Below, one piece after another: positions 35,265 to 43,244 of a stretch of 64,000 nucleotides of DNA. The notes below the pieces were generated by a model. That model saw only the letters and a program-made list of their open reading frames with translations. It had not been told where the DNA came from and searched no databases. Source of the stretch: Elusimicrobiota bacterium (lineage in GTDB: Bacteria; Elusimicrobiota; Elusimicrobia; Elusimicrobiales; Elusimicrobiaceae). The position numbers were made by a program, and so were the translations under genes. Positions within the stretch are counted from its first letter, which is position 1. Each line of letters opens with the position of its first letter. Location: assembly GCA_009778915.1 (NCBI GenBank), contig WRFH01000001.1, positions 1 through 64,000 of the forward strand, read 5' to 3'.

Positions 35265-36623
35265 TTAGAACCTATTTGTTATACCCAGTTCTACCGTGTT
35301 TCTGTTGTAGCTCATGTTCTTTATGTTGGACCTTACGTCGGTGTAGGAATAGTTCAGCGTCGGCGTGAAGCCGTAGATATTGATTTGCCTGTAAAGCAGG
35401 CGGACGTCTATGTTGTAGGTCGCGTCCGCGCGGCGCTGCGCGGGCTCAAAAAGCGTGTATATTCTTTTGCCGCGCGCGCGGGAGTCCATGTATGACGGCT
35501 CTAAATAAAGTGAAATGCCAAGCGGCAGCTCTATGCCGAAACCCACGGCCATTTTATAGGAATCCATGTCCGACCATTCGTACCGCGTGTTCATAAACTG
35601 CGCGGACGGTTTCAGCAAAATATAACTTTTTGACGACGTCGCGTAAGATAAAGTCGGCATTACAAAAAGAGTGCTGCCGGTTAAATATCTGTACATGTCA
35701 TTGTCATAAGTTGAAAACTTAAAACTGCCGTTCAGGCCGACGTTGACGCGCGGGGACAGGTCATAACTGAACTCCGCCAAAGGACCGGCGTCGTACAAAA
35801 GACCTTGGCCGCCGTACCAGACGCGCGTCGTGCTGCCGTACAGCCCGGCAAATCCGCGCGAAAAATTGTACAGCGGGCCGGAGGACGCGCCGACGGAATA
35901 AATATTGTACTCGCCGCCCGGATAAGCGGACGCGCCGCCGGTAACCGTCGTTTTCAACCGCAGACTGTGGGACATTCTTAAATAATTTTCCACGCCGCCG
36001 AAGCCGCTGATGCCTATTGAAGATTGTTTTGACTGCAGTTGCCTGCACAGCGGCACGCCGAGAAAATCTACGCAGTCCAGCTCCGCGGCGGACGCGTTGT
36101 TTATGTTGCTGTTCGGCGTGATGCCCAGGTCAAGATACCCGTTCCATTTTTTCCTGTAACGGATTTGGTAGAGAAAATAAGCGATTTTCTGTTTGACTTC
36201 CGGCGGCAAATCCCTGCCGCCCAGCGCGAGACGGAAGTGGTAGTCCGCTTTTGTGTCCCTGCCGGTTTTGAAATATAAAAGCGCCAGCTCAAGGCGTACG
36301 CGCGTCAGAGACGGACGGTTTTTTAAAATTCTTCTAAAAACCCACTCCGCCGTTGCGTTGTCGCCTTTGAGCGCGCTGGCCATGCCGATTAAAAATTGGA
36401 TTTGTGTTTTGTCGTCTTCCGTTTGGGCGGACGGGAAAATGTCTAAGAGAGTTTTCAGCGCGGTTTCATAATTGCCTTCTGATATAAGAGTTTCGCTTTG
36501 GGCGGACATATCTCTGACCTGCTGCTGAGTATAAGCAAAACCTTCTGCCGCGCAAAACGCCAAAAAAAAGCAAAAGAGTATTTTGACTAAATACTCTTTT
36601 GCTTTTTCATTAAAAACTCTCAT
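35265..36623 (-). CDS. Slam/DUF560-like outer-membrane protein with N-terminal TPR domain
   Basis: The protein has 452 residues. A signal peptide (about 10-30) is followed by TPR-type helices (about 35-165) with RVRLELALLYFKTGRDTKADYHFRLAL, the hallmark preceding the barrel in the Slam (surface lipoprotein assembly modulator) family. After GITPNSNIN come about 14 amphipathic beta strands with the C-terminal Phe of outer-membrane barrels. Slam proteins move lipoproteins or soluble cargo to the cell surface; cargo here is unknown. It starts right after the MntP-like gene stop and is probably coupled to it. Confidence 0.82.
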   Translation of the reverse strand: MRVFNEKAKEYLVKILFCFFLAFCAAEGFAYTQQQVRDMSAQSETLISEGNYETALKTLLDIFPSAQTEDDKTQIQFLIGMASALKGDNATAEWVFRRILKNRPSLTRVRLELALLYFKTGRDTKADYHFRLALGGRDLPPEVKQKIAYFLYQIRYRKKWNGYLDLGITPNSNINNASAAELDCVDFLGVPLCRQLQSKQSSIGISGFGGVENYLRMSHSLRLKTTVTGGASAYPGGEYNIYSVGASSGPLYNFSRGFAGLYGSTTRVWYGGQGLLYDAGPLAEFSYDLSPRVNVGLNGSFKFSTYDNDMYRYLTGSTLFVMPTLSYATSSKSYILLKPSAQFMNTRYEWSDMDSYKMAVGFGIELPLGISLYLEPSYMDSRARGKRIYTLFEPAQRRADATYNIDVRLLYRQINIYGFTPTLNYSYTDVRSNIKNMSYNRNTVELGITNRF

Positions 36624-36625
36624 GT

Positions 36626-37201
36626 CTAATGATACATAATCAGCAGTCTTATTGCCATTACAATCATCAGTATGTCGTCGGCGGACTCAACTATTTTTGT
36701 AGATATTTTTTTGCTTTCCGGCTTGCCTATCAGGAAACCGACCAGCGACATTATCATTGACACGGCGAACAGTATAAAAATGGGCCAGAACAGGCTGTAA
36801 TCAACTTTCATAATACGCATGGCAAAACCGAGCATCAGCGTATTGATGGCCAGCAAGGCGGAAGTTTTAATAAGTTTGGAATTTACGTCCGCGTCCGCGA
36901 CGGAGAAGCTGGGGCTTTTTTCCACCGTCTCAAGCAGCAGCCTTATGCCTATTAAGGTTATAAAAGCAAATGTCACCCAGACGCTTGCCATCCAGTTTCT
37001 GGAAGCGGGCCATACAAGCATTGCAATCAAATAACCTAAAATTAAAAATACCACGTGAAAAATTGAAAATGAAAGAGCAATGCGGAGCGACATTCTGCTT
37101 CTCACGTCATTATTCTGCGGCTTCATGCCGGACATATTGGCCATGACCATATTATCGACGCATAAGCAGATAAACATTATTATTGCGGCCCAGATTTCCA
37201 T
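36626..37201 (-). CDS. MntP-family-like membrane protein, divergent
   Basis: The 191-residue protein has about six membrane helices. I place the start at the ATG 37201, where GAGAGG lies eight bases upstream, rather than at a GTG nine bases earlier. FICLCVDNMVMANMSG resembles the Asp-containing TM1 of MntP (LTMDNFAVSLACG in its neighbour), and a later DDILMIVMAIRLL segment resembles the last helix. It may export Mn2+ or another divalent cation, or may have diverged. It is paired with a clear MntP upstream. Confidence 0.7.
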   Translation of the reverse strand: MEIWAAIIMFICLCVDNMVMANMSGMKPQNNDVRSRMSLRIALSFSIFHVVFLILGYLIAMLVWPASRNWMASVWVTFAFITLIGIRLLLETVEKSPSFSVADADVNSKLIKTSALLAINTLMLGFAMRIMKVDYSLFWPIFILFAVSMIMSLVGFLIGKPESKKISTKIVESADDILMIVMAIRLLIMYH

Positions 37202-37246
37202 AGTATACACCTCTCTAGTGTGAATATTAAATTCATTCCATCATTT

Positions 37247-37801
37247 TTACTTTATACCGTCAAGCAGAATTTTTAGACCGATGCATATAAGAACAACGCC
37301 GCCCGCGATTTCCGCCCGTTTGCCGAACTTGGCGCTTAGTCTGCAGCCGAGTTTGAAACCGATAAACGTCGTTATAAAAACGAACAAGGCTATGCTGACA
37401 ACCGCGAATGTAAAGTTGACAGCCGCGAAGCTGAGGCTGAGGCCGACGGCGAGCGCGTCCATCGACGTGGCCAGTGATATTAAAATTATCTCCCGCGTGT
37501 TTTGGAATATGTTAAGGCATTGTTCTTTTTTGGCGGACAACGCCTCTTTGAGCATTTTTCCGCCAATGAATAACAGCAGGAAAAACGCTGCCCAGTGGTC
37601 ATAGCCGCTGATATATTTGTCCGCCAGTTCGCCGCCGAACCAGCCTATGAAGAACATTATTATATGGGCAAGCGCGAAGAAGCCGCCGCATTTAATTATA
37701 TCCCGGTTTTTAATCTCCGGCCCGCAGCCGCAGGCCAGAGACACGGCGAAGTTATCCATCGTCAGGCTGAGCGCCACCAGCAGAGTAGTTATATAACCCA
37801 T
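37247..37801 (-). CDS. mntP: Putative manganese efflux pump MntP
   Basis: The protein has 184 residues and six membrane helices. Two inverted repeats carry the key acidic motifs: LTMDNFAVSLACG in TM1 and SLATSMDALAVGLSL in TM4, with IGGKMLKEAL and a C-terminal GGVVLICIGLKILLDGI. The family exports Mn2+ across the inner membrane. yybP-ykoY riboswitches often precede mntP, but I see no such motif. Instead TAGAAT lies seven bases before the ATG, just after repeat R4b. Confidence 0.93.
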   Translation of the reverse strand: MGYITTLLVALSLTMDNFAVSLACGCGPEIKNRDIIKCGGFFALAHIIMFFIGWFGGELADKYISGYDHWAAFFLLLFIGGKMLKEALSAKKEQCLNIFQNTREIILISLATSMDALAVGLSLSFAAVNFTFAVVSIALFVFITTFIGFKLGCRLSAKFGKRAEIAGGVVLICIGLKILLDGIK

Positions 37802-37808
37802 AAGCAGT

Positions 37809-37814
37809 ATTCTA
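37809..37814 (-). promoter_or_regulatory. -10 box directly before mntP
   Basis: TAGAAT on the minus strand ends seven bases before the ATG and no Shine-Dalgarno is present, which suggests a leaderless transcript. Confidence 0.4.
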
Positions 37815-37825
37815 ACATTTTTGTA

Positions 37826-38111
37826 ATTGAGTGATTTTCCTGGAAAATCACACTTATATCACAACGCCTGCGGCTGAGGCGCTCCGCGTTCTTCTGCCGT
37901 TTCGCTCACTTCGTTCGCTTGGCTTGCGGATAGAAAAATGTTCTTCGGTATTTACGGGAAATTTCAATTTTTTTCGGGCTAATGTACCGTTTCGTCGCGT
38001 TCACTCCTCAACTTCTCAGTACACCGCGCCCGAAAGAAAATCGAAATTTCCCGTAAATCCCTGTGAAATTTTTCCGACGGACTACGGGTTGCGGCCACGG
38101 CCCGACACGGC
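37826..38111. repeat. R4 structured repeat, copy b
   Basis: A 286-bp copy of R4 fills the mntP-glmU gap. The main stem (37950-37979 with 38028-38058) is longer and differs in sequence from copy a, yet both arms have changed together. The inner pair is TGTAC/GTACA (37983-37987, 38019-38023) instead of CGTAC/GTACG. The flanks and CTTCTCAG are conserved. Confidence 0.92.
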
Positions 38112-38141
38112 AACTTAAACTGCCATCATTTTTCTTTAATA

Positions 38142-38150
38142 TGCTATAAT
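38142..38150 (+). promoter_or_regulatory. Extended -10 promoter of glmU operon
   Basis: TGCTATAAT, identical to the box before the ribosomal operon, lies 36 bases before the glmU start. No convincing -35 is seen. Confidence 0.6.
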
Positions 38151-38185
38151 TAAAGTATCTAAAAAAGGCAAGAGTAGGTAACACA

Positions 38186-39610
38186 ATGGTAGCCGAAATC
38201 GCAGTAAAAACTTCTAAAAAAATTAATTCTGATTTGTGCGTCTTGATACTTGCCGGCGGCAAAGGCACGCGCATGCGTTCCGCTTTGCCAAAACCGCTGC
38301 ATAAAATCTGCGGCAAACCCATGCTGGCACATATTATGCGGACAGCCCAGACGCTGCGACCGGCGGCTATCGGCATTTTGACCGGGTTTGAGGCCGAAAA
38401 AGCGCAGGCTTTGATTAAAGAAAACCTGCCGAATTGGGGTATTTATACAAAAGTCGTGTTTACGTTGCAGCATATTTTAAACGGCTCCGGCACGGCGGTT
38501 AAAGATTCCCTTTCCTTCATCAAAAAATATAAAAATGTATTGATTCTGTCCGGCGACGCGCCGCTTGTCCGACCGTCTACGCTGGAAAATATGTACAAAA
38601 ATTTTTGCAAGACCAAAGCCGCCGCTTTGGTGCTCAGCGTAAACGTTTATAATCCGCGCGGTTACGGCCGCATAATACGCGACGCAAAAGGCAATTTTAA
38701 AGAGATTGTTGAAGAAACCGGCGCGACGGCGGAGCAGAAAAAAATTAATGAAATTAATTCCGGCATGTATATTTTCAGCGCCGCGCCGCTGGCCAGAGCG
38801 CTTGCCAAACTTACGCCGAAAGGCCCCAAGCGCGAGTATTATTTGACGGACTGTATCGAAATTTTCAGAGCCCAGAACCTGAAAGTCACGGCTTTTAATA
38901 CGGAAGACGAAACGGAAGCCCTCGGCGTAAACAGCAAAACGCAGCTGGCGGAGGCCGAAGCGGTTTTGAGGGACCGCAAAACAACCGAACTCCTTGAACA
39001 GGGGGTGACGATAATAAGGCCGGAGACAGTGGACATTGACGCCGAAGTCACCGCGCAGCCGGACGCGGTTATTTATCCGAACAATTTTATTTACGGCAAA
39101 ACCAAGATAGCGTCAGGCGTTATTATAGAACCGAATTGTTTTATAGTCGACAGTATTATCGAAGAAGGCGCGAAAATAAAAGCCGGTTCTTATATAGAAA
39201 GCGCGGTCATCGGCCCGCAGGCGCAAGTCGGGCCTTACGCGCATTTGCGCTCGGGTTCCGTGCTTAAAGAAAAAGCCAAAGTCGGCAATTACTGCGAAAC
39301 CAAAAAATCAATCATAGGCCGCGGCTCAAAAGTCAACCACCTCAGTTATATCGGCGACACCGTGATGGGGGAAAAAGTAAACGTCGGCGCGGGCACCATT
39401 ACCTGCAATTACGACGGCGTTAACAAATTTAAAACGGAAATAGGCGACAATGTTTTTATAGGTTCGAACACGAATTTAGTCGCGCCGGTAAAACTCGGCA
39501 GCAACAGCAAAACCGGCGCGGGCTCGACGATAACGGAAGACGTTGAGGACGGTGCGCTCGCCCTGGGCCGCGCCCGGCAGATAAATATAAAAAATAAAGG
39601 TGTCAAATGA
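38186..39610 (+). CDS. glmU: Bifunctional GlcN-1-P acetyltransferase / GlcNAc-1-P uridyltransferase
   Basis: The protein has 474 residues. The uridyltransferase domain has LILAGGKGTRMRSALPKPLHKICGKPM at about 18-44 and GDAPLV (metal Asp). The C-terminal left-handed beta helix has the hexapeptide pattern and NYCETKKSIIGRGSKVNHLSYIGD, with NYDGVNK for acetyl-CoA. It makes UDP-GlcNAc from GlcN-1-P. The N-terminus carries about 12 extra residues. Its stop overlaps the prs start (ATGA). Confidence 0.98.
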   Translation: MVAEIAVKTSKKINSDLCVLILAGGKGTRMRSALPKPLHKICGKPMLAHIMRTAQTLRPAAIGILTGFEAEKAQALIKENLPNWGIYTKVVFTLQHILNGSGTAVKDSLSFIKKYKNVLILSGDAPLVRPSTLENMYKNFCKTKAAALVLSVNVYNPRGYGRIIRDAKGNFKEIVEETGATAEQKKINEINSGMYIFSAAPLARALAKLTPKGPKREYYLTDCIEIFRAQNLKVTAFNTEDETEALGVNSKTQLAEAEAVLRDRKTTELLEQGVTIIRPETVDIDAEVTAQPDAVIYPNNFIYGKTKIASGVIIEPNCFIVDSIIEEGAKIKAGSYIESAVIGPQAQVGPYAHLRSGSVLKEKAKVGNYCETKKSIIGRGSKVNHLSYIGDTVMGEKVNVGAGTITCNYDGVNKFKTEIGDNVFIGSNTNLVAPVKLGSNSKTGAGSTITEDVEDGALALGRARQINIKNKGVK

Positions 39611-40554
39611 AAACAGTCAGCGGAGACTTAAAAGTTTTTTCCGGCAATTCAAACAAACCTCTGGCGGTGGAAATATGCCGTCATTTAAATATTGAAATGG
39701 GCCGCCTCCACGCCGAACGGTTTGCCGACGGGGAAATTGACGTCCAAATTTTGGAAAGCGTGCGCGGACACGACTGTTATATAGTGCAAAGCACCTGCAC
39801 TCCGGTTAATGAAAACCTGATGGAACTTTTGGTAATGATAGACGCTTTTAAACGCGCCAGCGCCGGCAAAATAACCGCTGTGCTTCCGTACTTCGGTTAC
39901 GCCAGGGCGGACAGAAAAGCCTCCGCGCGCGTGCCGATAACGGCAAAGCTTGTCAGCAATCTTATAACAAAAGCCGGCGCGGACAGGCTGATGATGGTTG
40001 ACCTTCACGCCGGGCAGATACAAGGGTTCTTTGATATCCCCGTCGACCACCTGCAGGCGCGGCCGGTATTTCTAGATTATTTCCAGGATTTACGCAAACG
40101 CGACGACGTTGTAGTCGTGTCGCCGGACGTGGGCGGAGTGGAAAGGGCCAGAAAATTTGCCGCGCGCATGGACGCAGGGCTTGTCATCATCGATAAACGC
40201 CGGCCTAAACCGAATGAAGCCGTCGTCTACAATATTATCGGCGACGTGCAGGGCAAAACGTGCATTATTTTTGACGATATCGCGGACACGGCGGGCACGC
40301 TTGCCGTCGTGTCCAACAAATTAAAAGAAGGCGGCGCCAAGTGCATTTACGCGGTGTGCACGCACGGTATTTTATCCCGCAACGGCGTTGATAAAATCAA
40401 CAATTCGCCGATAGAGAAACTGATTATCACGGATACGTTACCCGCCAACAGAAATTTAGGCCCGAAAGTGGTTGTTTTGCCCATTTCATACATTCTTGCG
40501 GAAGCGATACAGAGAAACCACGACGGTATGTCAATAAGCGATATGTTCAATTAA
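39607..40554 (+). CDS. prs: Ribose-phosphate pyrophosphokinase
   Basis: The protein has 315 residues. It has FSGNSNKPLAVEIC, FADGEIDVQI, ARADRKASARVPITAK (flexible loop), the metal site VDLHAGQIQGFFDIPVDHL and the PRPP loop IIFDDIADTAGTL. It makes PRPP from ribose-5-P and ATP for nucleotide synthesis and salvage (compare hpt). It overlaps glmU by four bases. Confidence 0.98.
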   Translation: MKTVSGDLKVFSGNSNKPLAVEICRHLNIEMGRLHAERFADGEIDVQILESVRGHDCYIVQSTCTPVNENLMELLVMIDAFKRASAGKITAVLPYFGYARADRKASARVPITAKLVSNLITKAGADRLMMVDLHAGQIQGFFDIPVDHLQARPVFLDYFQDLRKRDDVVVVSPDVGGVERARKFAARMDAGLVIIDKRRPKPNEAVVYNIIGDVQGKTCIIFDDIADTAGTLAVVSNKLKEGGAKCIYAVCTHGILSRNGVDKINNSPIEKLIITDTLPANRNLGPKVVVLPISYILAEAIQRNHDGMSISDMFN

Positions 40555-40585
40555 TTTTTTGAAGTAATTCATCGGAGGAAGTAAA

Positions 40586-41299
40586 ATGGAAATAAAAGTA
40601 AATGCTGAAGTAAGAGAAAAAGCCGGTATTAAGGGCGTTCTCAGTTCTATAAGAGAAGCCAAAAAAGTCCCGGCTGTCATCTATGGCGGCAATAAGGGGC
40701 CGGTAAGCATATCTTTGACGGAAAAAGATTTGCAGACCATCCTTAAAAGCGGGGCTAACGCTATAGTCTCGTTAACGCTGCCTGCAGGCGCGGAAACGGT
40801 GATTATAAAAGAAGTCCAGTATCACGTCGTCAAAGATACGCCCAATCACGTAGATTTTCAAAGAATTTCTATGGACAGGAAAATCGAAGTCACCGTGCCC
40901 GTCAAGCTCGCCGGCGAATCCGCCGACGTCAAAATATACGGCGCAATGGTCAACCAGGTTATCAGAGAGTTGCGCGTGCGCTGTCTGCCGGGCGATATAC
41001 CGCATGAAATTGTCGTCGATATAAAGCCTTTGACAATCAATAAACCGGTGACGGTGGCCGATTTGAAGCTGTCTGACAAAATTGAAATCGTCGGCGACGC
41101 GGCCAGAAGCATTGTCCAGCTGATGCTGTTTAAAGAAGAAGAGGAAGCGCCCGCAGCCGCCGCAGCGACTGACGCGGCCGCAGCCCCGGCTCAGCCTGAA
41201 AGCAGCAGCACCAAAGGCAAGAAGGATGAGGAAGGCAACCTTACCAAAGGTACCGCCGCAGCCCCGGCCGCTGCCCCAGCCGCAAAGGATAAAAAATAA
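40586..41299 (+). CDS. rplY: 50S ribosomal protein L25/general stress protein Ctc (TL5 type)
   Basis: The protein has 237 residues. The 5S rRNA-binding N-terminal domain has VPAVIYGGNKGPVSISLTEKDL and VQYHVVKDTPNHVDFQRI. The C-terminal beta domain (about 95-180) makes it the long CTC form. The last 45 residues are a low-complexity Ala/Pro/Glu/Lys tail. GGAGGAAG precedes the start. Order glmU-prs-rplY-pth is common in bacteria. Confidence 0.96.
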   Translation: MEIKVNAEVREKAGIKGVLSSIREAKKVPAVIYGGNKGPVSISLTEKDLQTILKSGANAIVSLTLPAGAETVIIKEVQYHVVKDTPNHVDFQRISMDRKIEVTVPVKLAGESADVKIYGAMVNQVIRELRVRCLPGDIPHEIVVDIKPLTINKPVTVADLKLSDKIEIVGDAARSIVQLMLFKEEEEAPAAAAATDAAAAPAQPESSSTKGKKDEEGNLTKGTAAAPAAAPAAKDKK

Positions 41300-41866
41300 T
41301 TGTCTATTAAACTGGTTGTCGGGTTAGGTAATCCTGGTCCGGAATATGCGGTAACAAGGCATAACGCGGGATTCATGATTATTGACAATTTGGCGCAAAA
41401 GCTCGGCGTAAGTTTGCAAAATTACAAAGGGCTTGCGGAGTACGCCAAAACGGCAATCGGCGGTAATGACATTTATTTGGCAAAACCTCAGAAGTTTATG
41501 AACTTGTCCGGACAGGTGGTACAACACCTGTCCGGATTTTTTAAAATAAAACCGTCGGAGATTTTGGTTTGTTTTGACGACGTTTCGCTGGATTTAGGCG
41601 CGCTGCGTATCCGCCCGGAAGGTTCTTCCGGCGGTCAAAAAGGCATGCAGAATATTATTGATTTACTGGGAACGCAGGCAATCCCGAGGCTGCGTTTCGG
41701 CATAGGCCCGAAGCCGGAAAAGTTTGACACTGCGGATTTTGTGCTGTCCAAATTCCCGAAGTCCGACAATGCTCTTCTAAGCCAAACCGTACTCGCCGCC
41801 GTAGACGCCGCGGAGTTTTGCGTCACCGACGGCATAGAAAAAGCGATGAATAAATTTAACAAATAA
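41300..41866 (+). CDS. pth: Peptidyl-tRNA hydrolase
   Basis: The protein has 188 residues. KLVVGLGNPGPEYAVTRHNAGFM carries the catalytic His and Asn; KPQKFMNLSGQVV and CFDDVSLDLGALRIRPEGSSGGQKGMQNI carry the catalytic Asp and substrate residues. It frees tRNA from dropped-off peptides. The start is TTG on the base after the rplY stop, without its own Shine-Dalgarno, so it depends on coupling to rplY. Confidence 0.97.
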   Translation: MSIKLVVGLGNPGPEYAVTRHNAGFMIIDNLAQKLGVSLQNYKGLAEYAKTAIGGNDIYLAKPQKFMNLSGQVVQHLSGFFKIKPSEILVCFDDVSLDLGALRIRPEGSSGGQKGMQNIIDLLGTQAIPRLRFGIGPKPEKFDTADFVLSKFPKSDNALLSQTVLAAVDAAEFCVTDGIEKAMNKFNK

Positions 41867-41868
41867 TA

Positions 41869-42004
41869 ATTTTCTTCCCTTTATAAGGGAAGTACCCGCG
41901 AAGCGGGGGAAGGGTTTTTAGCCAGTACCGATTAACAAAAGCTAGTCCCCCGGATTAAAACCCCTCCCCGCCTTCGGCGGTACTCCCCTTATAAGGGGAG
42001 AAAA
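41869..42004. repeat. Palindromic repeat family R1, copy c
   Basis: It follows the pth stop. It is the near-exact reverse complement of copy a at 5832-5967, including the 36-base centre that runs from CAGTACCGATTAACAAAAGC into a CCCCCGG end. Arms are CTTCCC and CTCCCC hairpin units. Confidence 0.9.
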
Positions 42005-42016
42005 CGACCGCAGTGT

Positions 42017-42045
42017 TTTACAACGATAACCCGTTTTGATATAAT
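42017..42045 (+). promoter_or_regulatory. Promoter of tRNA-Asp
   Basis: TTTACA (42017-42022), a 17-base spacer and a perfect TATAAT (42040-42045) form the best sigma-70-type promoter in the window, about 20 bases before the tRNA. Confidence 0.8.
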
Positions 42046-42065
42046 ATTAAAGTTGTAAGAATTTA

Positions 42066-42143
42066 GGAGTTGTGGTGTAGCCTGGTCAACACGCCCGCCT
42101 GTCACGCGGGAGACCGCGGGTTCAAATCCCGTCAACTCCGCCA
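42066..42143 (+). tRNA. tRNA-Asp (anticodon GTC)
   Basis: A cloverleaf folds: acceptor GGAGTTG/CAACTCC, anticodon stem CCCGC/GCGGG around loop CTGTCAC, and T arm GCGGGTTCAAATCCCGT. Discriminator G73 and an encoded CCA complete it. The anticodon GTC reads Asp codons. The gene marks the left border of the accessory island. Confidence 0.97.
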
Positions 42144-42163
42144 TTTAGTTGTGAAAAAACACC

Positions 42164-42202
42164 AAAAATCCCCGTCAGGCGTTAAGCCCGACGGGGATTT
42201 TT
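42164..42202 (+). terminator. Rho-independent terminator after tRNA-Asp
   Basis: The stem AAAAATCCCCGTC with its complement and a 13-base loop is followed by Ts. The 130 bases from here to 42331 hold no other clear feature. Confidence 0.9.
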
Positions 42203-42331
42203 ATATTTCCGAACCGATAGCATGAGTTTTGTCCTAATCAGAGCGTTTTTTACCGAAATTTATATGCTTGATGCTCTCTTTCAAACTTTTTTAGTTCACT
42301 TTATTTAGTAGTATTTTATAGGGTTATACAA

Positions 42332-43183
42332 ATGACAGAAAACAATACAAAAAATGCCTCTCTCGTGCATAAAGCCGGTAAGTTTCGCATACAAGATAAC
42401 ACTCAAAAAGGTGTAGAAAATATTCATTTTTCTATCTTTATGGAAACTGATATCGGAAGAGAATGGTGGAAGAAAAACAATATTACGAAAAAAGTAGATG
42501 CAGAAGAACCGGATTTTCTATTTGAGACCTCCATGGGAAAAGTAATCGGACTGGAAATCACAAATTTCATTGTCAAAACAGATAAATATGAGCCTGCGGT
42601 TGCATTGCGAGGAATTGCCAATCAGGTTTGCCAACACTTTAAAAAAACGAAAGGCATCGCTCTATCTTTAACTATAAATTTTTGGGACAAAAGAATGTGG
42701 TGTGCATGTACATTTAAAGAATTAATCGCGGCAGCCCATGACCCGGGATTCAAGCGTTTGGAGATGAAAAACAAGGATATAAAACAAGCGATAATAGATG
42801 TTTTGCAAGGAGACATTAAGCCCAGGGACCTTGTAAAAAGAAGCATAGAGGTGGGGTCTCAAACATTCAAAATTACTGCAACTAGATGGAATGAGCCATA
42901 TATTTCGGTGAGTATAGGTAGTGAGGGAATGTGCATAGAAGACTCTTTTGCCGAACTACAAAAAACTATAAGAGATAAAGATGAAAAACATAAAAAGTAT
43001 AAAGAAAAATGTGAGAAGTGCGACCTGTTGGTAGTTTCCGATGATAGCAGCACGGGGAATTTCGCAGATTTTACAGATCAAATAAAGAGCTATAAATTTT
43101 ATTCGGCGTTTAAAAATGTTTATTTGCTTGATTTGGGCTTTGATACTAAAGTCATAAAACTAAAAACAAAATTTATATCTTGA
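42332..43183 (+). CDS. Hypothetical protein with PD-(D/E)XK-like motif
   Basis: The protein has 283 residues and no signal peptide. EEPDFLFETSMGKVIGLEITNF at about 52-73 has the PD-x(n)-E-x-T arrangement seen in some PD-(D/E)XK nuclease-fold proteins. A later segment ends in CEKCDLLVVSDDSS. The rest is not recognised. It is the first gene of the island and is followed 61 bases on by a membrane protein on the same strand. A nuclease role, perhaps in defence, is inferred from the motif and location only. Confidence 0.6.
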   Translation: MTENNTKNASLVHKAGKFRIQDNTQKGVENIHFSIFMETDIGREWWKKNNITKKVDAEEPDFLFETSMGKVIGLEITNFIVKTDKYEPAVALRGIANQVCQHFKKTKGIALSLTINFWDKRMWCACTFKELIAAAHDPGFKRLEMKNKDIKQAIIDVLQGDIKPRDLVKRSIEVGSQTFKITATRWNEPYISVSIGSEGMCIEDSFAELQKTIRDKDEKHKKYKEKCEKCDLLVVSDDSSTGNFADFTDQIKSYKFYSAFKNVYLLDLGFDTKVIKLKTKFIS

Positions 43184-43244
43184 TTTAAACACTCAACAGA
43201 TTTTTCTAATAAGTATTTACAAAAGTGGATATGTTGAAAAAAAG

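Noticed and set aside
37202-37825. yybP-ykoY manganese riboswitch before the mntP pair
   Set aside because: The gap upstream of mntP has only a -10 box and repeat R4b; no matching conserved loops were found.
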